Source: Pseudomonas sp.
GTDB lineage: Bacteria; Pseudomonadota; Gammaproteobacteria; Pseudomonadales; Pseudomonadaceae
Reading direction: 5' to 3'
Assembly: GCF_030683065.1 (NCBI RefSeq)
Contig: NZ_JAUXMX010000018.1
Location: 1 to 32,102 of the forward strand
Length of the DNA: 32,102 nt
The stretch's first letter is position 1. Every line of letters starts with the position of its first letter. A program made the position numbers and the translations under genes. A model generated the notes under the pieces. It saw only the letters and a list, made by a program, of their open reading frames with translations, ran no database searches and was not told the origin of the DNA. Below, piece after piece: positions 25,244-32,102 of this stretch.

Positions 25244-25618
25244 AAGGTGCCAGGGCTCCTTACAGAGATCGAGTGATCTTGGTGCGGAGGAATGGCTGCT
25301 TTTTGCCGACAACTGCCAATCACAGACCACCCGCCCCTGACCTAAAAAGCACAACACCATGCAAAAACACATCTGCAATTGCAGTTTTTCTTACGGCGCC
25401 CCCGCCACCCCAGCCACCAGGCACCCAGCACCACTCCAGGCGCCGGGCGCCCGCGATAGCTGAGCTGAGCTGATCTGATTGGCGCAGGCGATGGGCGCGG
25501 GGTTTCGGTATCGGGCTATGGCTTTCTGCGTGGTCAGTGGCGTCGCTGATGCCGGGGCGCTTGCGGCGTCGGCACTTCTGTGTAAAATCCCGCGCCCCAA
25601 AATGCAGGAGACAACACG
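25244..25618. other. 375-base intergenic region after the NTPase gene
   Basis: No gene is supported. CTGCAATTGCAG (25373-25384) is a perfect 12-bp palindrome followed by a T run, a weak terminator candidate. CTGAG CTGAG CTGAT CTGAT (25460-25479) is a four-unit 5-base repeat. GC rises again through this stretch, so the right boundary of the insert probably lies in it. Confidence 0.5.
25561..25588 (+). promoter_or_regulatory. candidate sigma-70 promoter of the small His/Cys gene
   Basis: TTGCGG and TAAAAT are separated by 16 bases, 31 bases upstream of the TTG start at 25619. The -10 box is the only AT-rich patch in this GC-rich leader. Confidence 0.45.
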
Positions 25619-25939
25619 TTGGCAATCCACTATTCCGCGCCCCAGGCAAATGTTGCATGTGGGCGCACAGGCTCGAACCTGAGCAGCACCCAGGATGTTA
25701 CTCAGGTTTCATGCAAGCTCTGCCTGCGCACCGTTGAAAAGGGTGCGGCTGAGCCTGTACGCAAGACACCAAGCCTCGCTGAGCTTAGGGCCGCGGCAAA
25801 AGCTGCCAAGGCGGCCCTCGCAACGGCTGCAATGGCGCAGCCGACCCTGAGTCCGCGCGCCGCATGGCAGCAACGCCTGGAGCAACTGCCGGGCAAAAGT
25901 CGCATCCCGCGCGGCGTGGTACGGCAGGTATTTATCTAG
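25619..25939 (+). CDS. small His/Cys protein with TTG start, function unknown
   Basis: The protein has 106 residues. The start is TTG at 25619 with AGGAG about 8 bases upstream; no ATG lies nearby in frame. The N-terminus MAIHYSAPQANVACGRTG and the following CKLC give His4, Cys14, Cys32 and Cys35, a plausible single zinc site. The rest is an Ala/Lys-rich helix (LRAAAKAAKAALATAAMA) and a basic tail. No family was recognised. GC is high like the chromosome, so it seems to be a resident gene, not part of the NTPase insert. A terminator hairpin follows. Confidence 0.65.
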   Translation: MAIHYSAPQANVACGRTGSNLSSTQDVTQVSCKLCLRTVEKGAAEPVRKTPSLAELRAAAKAAKAALATAAMAQPTLSPRAAWQQRLEQLPGKSRIPRGVVRQVFI

Positions 25940-25948
25940 ACGCTGCTG

Positions 25949-25984
25949 GCCTTACGCGGGTGCTGTCGAGCGTGCGCGTAAGGC
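25949..25984. terminator. perfect 10-bp hairpin between convergent genes
   Basis: GCCTTACGCG and CGCGTAAGGC pair around 16 bases. It lies 10 bases after the small plus-strand gene and 12 bases beyond the exchanger stop on the minus strand, so it can end both transcripts. Confidence 0.65.
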
Positions 25985-25995
25985 ACTTGAGCGCG

Positions 25996-27090
25996 TCAGC
26001 CTTGCAACTTGGTCTTGCGCCAGGACTGCACGGTAATCACCAGCAGGGTTATGGCGGTCAGCGGCAGCACATAGCCAAGCATGGCGGTGGCAAACTGGTC
26101 CGCCAGTGGCCGCCCTGCAGCGCTAAGCACCAGGTACAGGGTGTAGGCCACGTAGTAGCCGATAAACAACAGTCCTTCCCAGCGGTTGATGCAATAGCCG
26201 GAGAAGAAGATCGGCAGACAGACCACCGCCACCCCGATCATCACCGGGAAGTCGAACGCCAGGGCGTTGGCCGCCACCAGAATGGGCGCGGGCGACAACA
26301 GCGAAGCCAGGCCGAGCACGCACAGCAGGTTGAAGATATTGCTGCCGACGATATTGCCCACGGCAATATCGCGCTCGCCACGAATGGCTGCCATCAGCGA
26401 GGTGGCCAACTCCGGCAGCGAGGTGCCAACCGCAACCACGGTCAAGCCAATTACCAGCTCCGAAAGCCCCAGGGTGCGAGCCAGGCTAACCGCGCCCTGC
26501 ACCAGAAAATTCGAGCCGCTGACCAGCAACACCAACCCCACCACGATCAGCAGCAGGTTGATCTGCCAGGCATAGCGCTTGGCCGGTTCGTGCTGGGCAA
26601 ATTCCTTGGTGAACTCATCGTCGGCCGGGACGCTTTTTTCGCGATAAGAGTTGATGATCAGAAACGCGCTGTAAGCCAGGATGCCGGCGAACAACACCAG
26701 GCCGTCGAGCTTGCTCAGGCTGCCATCCCAGGCCAGGCCCAAAGTCAGCAGGCTGGCGCCGATCATGATTGGTACATCGAGACGAATCAGCTGGCGGGAG
26801 ACGACCAGCGGGGCGATCAGAGCGGTCAGGCCGAGAATCAGCAGCACGTTGGCGATGTTACTGCCCACCACGTTGCCAATCGCCAGGTCGCCACTGCCGG
26901 CCAGGGCTGCCTGGACGCTGACTGCCGTTTCCGGCGCGCTGGTGCCAAAGGCCACCACGGTCAGGCCGATGACCAGCGGCGGTATACCAAACTGCGCAGC
27001 CAGCTTGGCCGCGCCTCGCACCAGCACTTCAGCACCCGCCACCAGCAGAACCAAACCGGCAATCAGGTAACCCCAGACCATCAAGCTCAT
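25996..27090 (-). CDS. calcium/sodium antiporter, CaCA family (YrbG-like)
   Basis: The protein has 364 residues from an ATG at 27090 (MSLMVWGYLIAG); the frame is open 14 codons further but that part is polar. Ten or so membrane helices form two inverted halves. Each half carries an alpha-repeat: VAFGTSAPETAVSV with GNVVGSNIANVLLILG, and VAVGTSLPELATSL with GNIVGSNIFNLLCVLG. The conserved Glu in each PE motif is present. The expected role is exchange of Ca2+ (or another cation) against Na+ or H+. A diverged copy of its 3' end lies 4.9 kb away on the other side of the NTPase gene. Confidence 0.93.
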   Translation of the reverse strand: MSLMVWGYLIAGLVLLVAGAEVLVRGAAKLAAQFGIPPLVIGLTVVAFGTSAPETAVSVQAALAGSGDLAIGNVVGSNIANVLLILGLTALIAPLVVSRQLIRLDVPIMIGASLLTLGLAWDGSLSKLDGLVLFAGILAYSAFLIINSYREKSVPADDEFTKEFAQHEPAKRYAWQINLLLIVVGLVLLVSGSNFLVQGAVSLARTLGLSELVIGLTVVAVGTSLPELATSLMAAIRGERDIAVGNIVGSNIFNLLCVLGLASLLSPAPILVAANALAFDFPVMIGVAVVCLPIFFSGYCINRWEGLLFIGYYVAYTLYLVLSAAGRPLADQFATAMLGYVLPLTAITLLVITVQSWRKTKLQG

Positions 27091-27173
27091 TACGCGCACC
27101 CCAAGAAAGATGCGCCAGTGTATGCGAGCCATAGAAAGGCGCCAGAGGGGGCGTCAGTTATATTTTCGGCGCC

Positions 27174-27773
27174 TCAACCGATGCCAATGTGCAGCGGATA
27201 ACTGGCCACCCGCTGCAGCCAGGCACGAATGGCTGGGTAGCCGCTGAGGTCAAAACCGCCCTCTTCAGCAACATGGGTGTAGGCATAGAGTGCGATGTCG
27301 GCAATCGAATACTGCTCGCCAACCAGATAAGACGTGCGCTGCAGCTGCCGCTCCATCACTTTTAAGGCCTTGTGCCCGCGCACATGGCATTCCTCGTACT
27401 CAGTGCGGCGTGCCTCGGGCAGGCCCTGATACAGCTGGATAAAGCGCGCCACGGCGATGTAGGGCTCGTGGCTGTACTGCTCGAAGAACTGCCACTGCAG
27501 CACCTGGGTGCGCAGGCGCGGCTCGCTGGGCAGAAACTCAGTGCCGTCGGCAAGGAAGTTGAGGATGGCATTGGACTCCCACAGGCAGGTGCCGTCTTCC
27601 AGCTCCAGCACCGGGATCTTGCCGTTGGGGTTCTTGGCCAGAAAGGCTTCGCTCTGGGTTTCGCCCTTGAGGATATCCACGGGCACCCATTCGTGGGCAA
27701 TACCCAGCAGATTGAGCATCAACTTGACCTTGTAACAGTTGCCCGAACGGGTGTCGCCGTAGACCTTGTACAT
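27174..27773 (-). CDS. glutathione S-transferase
   Basis: The protein has 199 residues with AGGAGG 6 bases before the ATG. The N-terminal thioredoxin fold shows YGDTRSGNCYKV (Ser10 as likely catalytic residue), NPNGKIPVLELEDG with the cis-proline and LWESNAILNFLA for glutathione binding. The C-terminal helical domain ends with SYLVGEQYSIADIALYAYTH, the N-capping box of GSTs. It is cytosolic and of standard length. The substrate cannot be told. The exchanger gene follows 83 bases downstream on the same strand, but a shared function is not evident. Confidence 0.93.
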   Translation of the reverse strand: MYKVYGDTRSGNCYKVKLMLNLLGIAHEWVPVDILKGETQSEAFLAKNPNGKIPVLELEDGTCLWESNAILNFLADGTEFLPSEPRLRTQVLQWQFFEQYSHEPYIAVARFIQLYQGLPEARRTEYEECHVRGHKALKVMERQLQRTSYLVGEQYSIADIALYAYTHVAEEGGFDLSGYPAIRAWLQRVASYPLHIGIG

Positions 27774-27793
27774 GTCGCCCTCCTGAAGGCTTT

Positions 27794-27889
27794 TGTAGGA
27801 GCAAGCTTGCTGGCGATGCTTTAGCTCACAGCTGATCGCCGGGACGCCGGGACGCCGGACCGCCGGACCGCAGCAAGCTGGCTCCTACA
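27794..27889. repeat. REP element with GTAGGAGC arms and internal 8-base tandem repeats
   Basis: TGTAGGAGCAAGCTTGCTGG pairs imperfectly with CAGCAAGCTGGCTCCTACA. Between them GCCGGGAC occurs twice and GCCGGACC twice in tandem. The copy at 29706-29784 has each 8-mer only once. Confidence 0.85.
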
Positions 27890-27903
27890 GTCTTATCAAT
27901 TCT

Positions 27904-29061
27904 CTACAGCGCCTGCGCCTGACGGATCACTTCGGCCAGGCGCTTGAGGCCTTCGTTCAGACGCTCCGGCGCAACGTGGCTGAAGTTCAAGCGCAAGTGC
28001 CCCGGATGCTGATCAGGGTCGATGAAAAACGGCTCGCCCGGCATGAAGGCGACGTTTTGCGCCAGGGCCGGCGCCAGTAAGGTGCGGGTGTCCAGCGGCT
28101 GCTTGAGGGTCAGCCAGAAGAACAATCCGCCCTGGGGAATCTGCCAATCGGCCAGCTCGCTGAAGTGCTCCTGCAGCACGGCCTGCATGGCGTCGCGACG
28201 GATGCGGTAGAAATCGCGCAACTCGGCCAGGTGCTCACGGTAGTGGCGGGTGCCTAGCCATTGCAGCGCCTGCCACTGGCCGATGCGGTTGGTGTGCAGG
28301 TCCGCAGACTGCTTGAGGCGCAGCAGGTAGGGGTACAGGTCTGGCGTGGCAATCAGGTAGCCGACGCGCAGGCCCGGCAACAGGGTTTTCGACACGGTGC
28401 CGGTGTAGATCCAGCTGGCCTGGCGCAGACGACTGACAATCGGCGTGGCGCTGCCTTCGTCGAATACCAGGTCACGGTAAGGCTCATCCTCGATCAGGGT
28501 CACACCGAACTCGTCGAGCAGCGCCGCCACCGCATCGCGTTTGGCCTCGCTGTAGCGCACCGCCGAGGGGTTCTGGAAGGTCGGGATCAGGTAAGCGAAA
28601 GCCGGCTTGTGGTTCTCCAGGCGCTGGCGCATGGCTTCGATCTGCGGGCCGTCGGCCTCTTGCGGCACGGCGATGCAGGCGGCGCCGAATAACTGAAAGG
28701 CTTGTAGGGCGGCCAGGTAGGTCGGCGCCTCGAGCAGCACTTCGGTGCCCGGATCGATAAACAGCTTGCTGGCCAGGTCCAGGGTCTGCTGCGAGCCGCT
28801 GACGATCAGCACCTGGCTGGCATCGCAGGGTATGCCAAGGGCGCGAGCGTCCTCGGCGATGGCCTCGCGCAATTCCGGCTCGCCTTCGCTGGTGCCGTAT
28901 TGGCCCATGCTGGTCGGCATATCCGCCCACTCGACCTGGGGCAGCATTGGCTCAGCCGGCAAGCCGCCGGCGAAGGACATCACTTCCGGGCGCTGCGCGG
29001 CGGCGAGGATTTCACGGATCAGGGAGCTTTTAAGGCGGGTAACGCGTTCGGAGAAGGCCAT
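27904..29061 (-). CDS. PLP-dependent aminotransferase, class I/II (2-aminoadipate aminotransferase/LysN-like)
   Basis: The protein has 385 residues from an ATG at 29061. YGTSEGEPELREAIA (55-69), Asn164 (TFQNPSA), Asp192 and Tyr195 (EDEPY), the PLP lysine Lys225 (GTVSKTLLPG) and a late Arg (LRLNFSH) form a full fold type I active site. The early AGGLPAEPMLP segment is typical of LysN, MocR-like and aromatic aminotransferases. The frame is open 24 codons further upstream but this crosses the operator. The ribosome site is weak. It is divergent from a MarR regulator, which likely controls it. The substrate is probably an amino acid such as aminoadipate, leucine or an aromatic one. Confidence 0.9.
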   Translation of the reverse strand: MAFSERVTRLKSSLIREILAAAQRPEVMSFAGGLPAEPMLPQVEWADMPTSMGQYGTSEGEPELREAIAEDARALGIPCDASQVLIVSGSQQTLDLASKLFIDPGTEVLLEAPTYLAALQAFQLFGAACIAVPQEADGPQIEAMRQRLENHKPAFAYLIPTFQNPSAVRYSEAKRDAVAALLDEFGVTLIEDEPYRDLVFDEGSATPIVSRLRQASWIYTGTVSKTLLPGLRVGYLIATPDLYPYLLRLKQSADLHTNRIGQWQALQWLGTRHYREHLAELRDFYRIRRDAMQAVLQEHFSELADWQIPQGGLFFWLTLKQPLDTRTLLAPALAQNVAFMPGEPFFIDPDQHPGHLRLNFSHVAPERLNEGLKRLAEVIRQAQAL

Positions 29062-29093
29062 GGACACACCAGTAGCAAAGGCGAATAAAAATA

Positions 29094-29110
29094 GGTCAAA
29101 CTGATTGACC
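29094..29110. promoter_or_regulatory. MarR operator candidate 1
   Basis: GGTCAA, five bases, TTGACC: a perfect inverted repeat 33 bases before the aminotransferase start. It shares sequence and spacing with a second site 42 bases away. Confidence 0.6.
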
Positions 29111-29135
29111 AAAATTACGACGCCCAACCCCAATA

Positions 29136-29152
29136 CGTCAATAGGCTTGACC
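29136..29152. promoter_or_regulatory. MarR operator candidate 2
   Basis: CGTCAA, five bases, TTGACC: same half-sites and spacing as site 1 with one change. It ends 4 bases before the MarR start codon, a position that suits autorepression. Confidence 0.6.
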
Positions 29153-29156
29153 TTAA

Positions 29157-29600
29157 ATGCTTGACCTCAAAAGTGTAACCAGCCAACAGGCCGCCATGGA
29201 GGCCTTCTTTTTTGGCTACCAGGCCTTCACTGCCAAGGCTGACGAAATGCTGGCGCGCCGCGGCTTGTCGCGGGTGCACCATCGCATCCTGTTTTTTATC
29301 GCCAGATGCCCGGGGCTGAGCATGAAGGAATTGCTGGCCTACCTGGGGGTGAGCAAGCAGGCACTCAATACGCCGCTGCGCCAGTTGCTGGAAATGGGCC
29401 TGGTGGAAAGCCTCGCGGCGAGCGATGACAAGCGCAAGCGCCTGCTCGGCTTTACGCCCGAAGGCGCCAAGCTGGAGCTGGCCCTGCGCCGCGAACAGGC
29501 CAAGCTGTTGCAGCGGGCCTTCGGCGAGGTCGGTGAAGACGCGGTAAAGGGCTGGCTGCGGGTCAACCAGGCGCTGGCGGGCAAGAGCCTGCAGCCATAA
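29157..29600 (+). CDS. MarR-family transcriptional regulator
   Basis: The protein has 147 residues. The winged helix-turn-helix spans about 35-105: RVHHRILFFIARCPGLSMKE, LLAYLGVSKQALNTPLRQLL as recognition region, and a wing with ASDDKRKRLLGFTPEG. Flanking helices for dimerisation are present. No clear ribosome site precedes the ATG, so translation may be leaderless or start at the second Met (29196). The two inverted repeats in the 95-base divergent region suggest that it controls itself and the aminotransferase. The inducer is unknown. Confidence 0.92.
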   Translation: MLDLKSVTSQQAAMEAFFFGYQAFTAKADEMLARRGLSRVHHRILFFIARCPGLSMKELLAYLGVSKQALNTPLRQLLEMGLVESLAASDDKRKRLLGFTPEGAKLELALRREQAKLLQRAFGEVGEDAVKGWLRVNQALAGKSLQP

Positions 29601-29705
29601 CGCGCCAGTAACCTGCGATGGTTGGTGCGCACGGCGCACCCTACGGCTACTCGCCGCGAGCAGGCCAAGGCGCTGGCCGGGCGCTGAAGGTCATGCGTAG
29701 GCATA

Positions 29706-29784
29706 TGTAGGAGCCAGCTTGCTGGCGATGCTTTTACCGGCAAGGATCGCCGGGACGCCGGACCGCAGCAAGCTGGCTCCTACA
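29706..29784. repeat. REP element, second copy with GTAGGAGC arms
   Basis: TGTAGGAGCCAGCTTGCTGG and CAGCAAGCTGGCTCCTACA form the arms, with GCCGGGAC and GCCGGACC once each in the interior. It lies 105 bases after the MarR stop. Confidence 0.85.
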
Positions 29785-29970
29785 GGTTATTGGCCTGACG
29801 ATAAGTCTTTTTTGCGTCATTTAAAGCTCTGCGCTGCTGCCCCGGCATAACTGTACCGGTGTTTTGTGCAAACACTTTAAAACTGTTACGCACATTGCCC
29901 GCCTCGCTGTACCGCGACGCCCTGCCCCGCGCCCCTTAGGCTGAGCAACACTGCCTCTGAGTGCTGCGCC

Positions 29971-30582
29971 ATGACCACCGAACTGCTGATCGCCTTTATC
30001 GCCTTTGCCTTTGTCACCTCGGTCACGCCGGGGCCGAACAACATGATGCTGCTCGCCAGCGGGGTGAACTTCGGTATGCGCCGCAGCCTGCCGTACATGT
30101 TCGGCATCAGCCTGGGTTTCATGCTGTTGGTGATGGCGGTGGGTTTGGGCCTTGGTCAGGTGTTCGAGCAGGTTCCTCAGCTCTACACCCTGCTGCGCTA
30201 TCTGGGCGCGACTTACCTGCTCTACCTGGCCTGGAAAATCGCGAACGCCGGTGTGCCAGACCCTAATGTCGGTAAGCGCAGCAAGCCATTCAGCTTCCTC
30301 CAGGCCGCGGCGTTTCAATGGGTAAACCCCAAGGCCTGGGTAATGGCCATTGGCGCGATCACCACCTACACGCCGCAGGACAACTTCGTGGTCAACGTGC
30401 TGCTGATTGCGGCCCTGTTCGCCCTGGTCAACTGCCCCAGCGTTGGCCTGTGGACCATGGCCGGCAGCCTGCTGCGCAACTGGCTGAGCAATCCGCGAGT
30501 ACTGCGCGCTTTCAATATCGGCATGGCCCTGCTGCTGGTAGCCTCGCTCTACCCCATCTTCGCTGACACCGGACTGCTCTGA
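29971..30582 (+). CDS. LysE-family amino-acid exporter (RhtB-like)
   Basis: The protein has 203 residues and about six membrane helices. The N-terminal signature FVTSVTPGPNNMMLLASGVN (about 14-33) is that of the LysE/RhtB family, followed by GMRRSLPYMFGISLGF and LLRYLGATYLLYLAWKI. FQWVNPKAWVMAIGAI (about 115-130) is the second conserved block. The family exports amino acids or related small molecules; the substrate is not known. The stop codon overlaps the start of the next gene by one base (TGATG), so translation of both is coupled. Confidence 0.93.
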   Translation: MTTELLIAFIAFAFVTSVTPGPNNMMLLASGVNFGMRRSLPYMFGISLGFMLLVMAVGLGLGQVFEQVPQLYTLLRYLGATYLLYLAWKIANAGVPDPNVGKRSKPFSFLQAAAFQWVNPKAWVMAIGAITTYTPQDNFVVNVLLIAALFALVNCPSVGLWTMAGSLLRNWLSNPRVLRAFNIGMALLLVASLYPIFADTGLL

Positions 30583-31778
30583 TGCACGATCTGTCTCAAC
30601 CCCGTTTACGGCCACTGGCCGACACCTCGACCTCGGCAGTGGTCGCCGGTTTTATCGCCATGCTCACCGGCTACACCAGCTCGCTGGTGCTGATGTTCCA
30701 GGCTGGCCAAGCCGCAGGGCTGAGCAGCGGGCAGATTTCTTCGTGGATCTGGGCGCTGTCGATCGGCATGGCGCTCTGCTGCATCGGCCTGTCGCTGCGC
30801 TACCGCGCGCCGATCATGATTGCCTGGTCGACGCCGGGTGCCGCGTTGCTGGTCACCAGCCTACCCGGCGTACCCTATGGCGAGGCAATAGGGGCCTATA
30901 TTTTCGCTTCGGCGCTGATCGTGTTGATCGGCCTGACCGGCACCTTTGATCGTCTGATGCGGCGTATTCCCGCCTCCATCGCCGCCGCCCTGCTGGCTGG
31001 GGTGCTGTTCAAGATCGGCCTGGAAATCTGCGTGGCCGCCGAGCAGCAACCGCTGCTGGTGGTGGCCATGTTGCTGGCCTATCTGTTGGGCAAGCGGCTG
31101 TGGCCGCGCTATGCGGTACTCGCCGCCCTGATCGTCGGCAGCCTGCTGGCGGCGCTGTTCGGCCTGCTCGATTTCAGCGGCTTTACGCTGGAACTGGCGG
31201 TGCCTGAGTGGACCATGCCGGCCTTCTCCCTGGCGGCGACCATCAGCATCGGCATCCCGCTTTTTATCGTCGCCATGGCCTCGCAGAACCTGCCGGGCAT
31301 GGCGGTGCTGCGCGCCAATGGCTACGACGTGCCGGCCAGCCCACTGTTGACGACCACCGGGCTGACTTCGATCCTGCTGGCACCGTTTGGCAGCCACGGC
31401 ATTCATATGGCGGCCATCAGCGCGGCGATCTGCGCCGGCCCCGAAGCCCATGAAGACCCGAAGAAGCGCTATACCGCCGCCATCTGGTGCGGGGTGTTCT
31501 ACGGTATCGCCGGGATTTTTGGCGCCACCCTCGCGGCCCTGTTCACCGCCCTGCCCAAGGCGTTGATCCTGTCGATTGCGGCGCTTGCCCTGTTCGCCTC
31601 GATCATCGGCGGTCTGACCCAGGCCATGAGCGAACCCAAGGAGCGCGAAGCGGCGCTGATCACCTTCCTGGTCACGGCCTCAGGCATGACGTTGTTCTCG
31701 GTCGGCTCGGCGTTCTGGGGGATAGTCGCAGGGCTGCTGACCCTGGCGATTCTGAATTGGGGTAAGCAGGACGCCTGA
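30582..31778 (+). CDS. benE: BenE-family benzoate/H+ symporter
   Basis: The protein has 398 residues and about 11-12 membrane helices. Family blocks are clear: FIAMLTGYTSSLVLMFQAG (about 24-42), IAWSTPGAALL, then MASQNLPGMAVLRANGYDVP and APFGSHGIHMAAISAAICAG followed by a DPKKRY loop. BenE proteins import benzoate with a proton. No ben or cat catabolic genes are in view, so the substrate might be a different aromatic acid. The start overlaps the LysE-family stop by one base. A terminator lies 150 bases after the stop. Confidence 0.93.
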   Translation: MHDLSQPRLRPLADTSTSAVVAGFIAMLTGYTSSLVLMFQAGQAAGLSSGQISSWIWALSIGMALCCIGLSLRYRAPIMIAWSTPGAALLVTSLPGVPYGEAIGAYIFASALIVLIGLTGTFDRLMRRIPASIAAALLAGVLFKIGLEICVAAEQQPLLVVAMLLAYLLGKRLWPRYAVLAALIVGSLLAALFGLLDFSGFTLELAVPEWTMPAFSLAATISIGIPLFIVAMASQNLPGMAVLRANGYDVPASPLLTTTGLTSILLAPFGSHGIHMAAISAAICAGPEAHEDPKKRYTAAIWCGVFYGIAGIFGATLAALFTALPKALILSIAALALFASIIGGLTQAMSEPKEREAALITFLVTASGMTLFSVGSAFWGIVAGLLTLAILNWGKQDA

Positions 31779-31780
31779 TT

Positions 31781-31811
31781 GATGGGTATCGCTGCGCTCA
31801 ACCCATCCTAC
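31781..31811 (+). repeat. REP-like GATGGGTATCGCT repeat, third site
   Basis: The sequence matches the core at 13636 and 13780 except for the G in GCTGCGCTCA and a missing base before CCATCCTAC. It starts 3 bases after the benE stop. Confidence 0.75.
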
Positions 31812-31834
31812 CCACCGAGTGGAGCCAACCCAGT

Positions 31835-31905
31835 TGTGGGAGGGGCTTTAGCCGCGAAGCTTTGGCGGTGCTTCGAAAAATTCGCGGCTAAAGCCCCTCC
31901 TACAG
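31835..31905. repeat. REP element of a third family, long stem
   Basis: TGTGGGAGGGGCTTTAGCCG and CGGCTAAAGCCCCTCCTACA pair almost fully, and the inner GCGAAGC and GCTTCG add to the stem. Stem-loops of this type are common in Pseudomonas intergenic DNA. Confidence 0.85.
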
Positions 31906-31920
31906 GTTGCACCAGGCTTG

Positions 31921-31949
31921 AAAAAAAAGGCGCCTGGTTAGGCGCCTTT
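31921..31949. terminator. rho-independent terminator after benE
   Basis: AAGGCGCC and GGCGCCTT form a perfect 8-bp stem with loop TGGTTA, preceded by eight A and followed by a short T run. The A tract suggests it is better as a terminator for minus-strand transcripts, but it can act both ways. Confidence 0.85.
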
Positions 31950-31974
31950 GTCATTGCAGGAACCGTAGCCCAAT

Positions 31975-32102
31975 GAAATGGACTCCCCCCTCCTACGGCG
32001 TCTATGCGCCAGACTAGAGTTGTCAAAACAAAAGTCACGAAGGGAGGAGTCACCATGAAATTTAAGCGAATTGGTGTCGATTTGGCAAAGCAGGTGTTCC
32101 AG
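31975..32102 (+). mobile_element. left end of an IS110-family element, cut by window edge
   Basis: The first transposase codons and the leader lie in the window. The exact left end cannot be fixed; the sequence near 31975-31990 is taken because the resident terminator ends just before it. GACTCC (31981) and GGAGTC (32046) are inverted around the leader. IS110 elements have no classical terminal inverted repeats and recombine through a bridge RNA encoded in a non-coding end. Confidence 0.65.
32055..32102 (+). CDS. IS110-family transposase, N-terminal 16 codons
   Basis: MKFKRIGVDLAKQVFQ has the IGVDLAK start of the DEDD RuvC-like domain of IS110 transposases, including the first catalytic Asp (Asp9). 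GGAGG lies about 6 bases before the ATG. The rest lies beyond the window, so completeness cannot be judged. Confidence 0.85.
   Translation, partial: MKFKRIGVDLAKQVFQ

Noticed and set aside
25460..25479. Five-base tandem repeat as a phase-variation tract
   Set aside because: It lies in a non-coding region well before the next start and outside its promoter boxes, so a switching role has no support.
25864..27201. 445-codon plus-strand frame
   Set aside because: It is the antisense of the exchanger gene; its His- and Gln-rich composition is an artefact of reading hydrophobic codons in reverse.

Overview
The window looks like a stretch of Pseudomonas chromosome. The gene content (BenE, TrhA/hemolysin III, CodA, an RraB-like protein, bacteriohemerythrin, an AraC/OruR-type regulator, a copper-resistance operon), the high GC outside one segment and several REP-type palindrome families all fit that genus. 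No tRNA, rRNA or CRISPR array was seen. Both edges cut genes: a circularly permuted ATP-grasp protein on the left and the first 16 codons of an IS110-family transposase on the right.

Left part (1-8.6 kb). After the ATP-grasp gene, a class I glutamine amidotransferase and an RraB-like protein, there is a tight minus-strand operon of Baeyer-Villiger-type flavin monooxygenase, HSL-family esterase and short-chain dehydrogenase (6149 to 2999). A divergent AraC-family regulator sits opposite, with a perfect palindrome in the shared promoter. The three enzymes suit an alcohol to ketone to ester or lactone to acid pathway. A small conserved protein and a TrhA membrane protein follow.

Middle (8.6-20.4 kb). 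This part holds an LTA-synthase-like membrane sulfatase, a bacteriohemerythrin, a SYLF lipid-binding protein, a DUF3820 protein, a membrane-anchored thioredoxin-fold protein and a CodA-type deaminase. The deaminase has Ser where E. coli CodA has its specificity residue Asp314, which points to 5-methylcytosine as a substrate. A six-gene periplasmic copper operon follows (small Cys/His protein, His-tailed protein, TolC-like lipoprotein, multicopper oxidase, cupredoxin, CusF-like protein). It has CusC- and CusF-like parts but no CusA or CusB.

Accessory insert (about 21.0-25.6 kb). A single 1298-residue YobI-like P-loop NTPase gene of clearly lower GC sits here. Just to its left is a decayed copy of the 3' end of a CaCA cation exchanger gene; the intact exchanger gene lies on its right. 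The module therefore appears to have arrived by a recombination event that left a second, diverged exchanger 3' end. The protein is a good candidate for a single-gene NTPase conflict or anti-phage system. This is the most interesting part of the window.

Right part (25.6-32.1 kb). A small His/Cys protein with a TTG start, the exchanger, a glutathione S-transferase, an aminotransferase diverging from a MarR regulator over two matching operators, and a LysE exporter translationally coupled to BenE. REP palindromes, a terminator and the start of an IS110-family element end the window.
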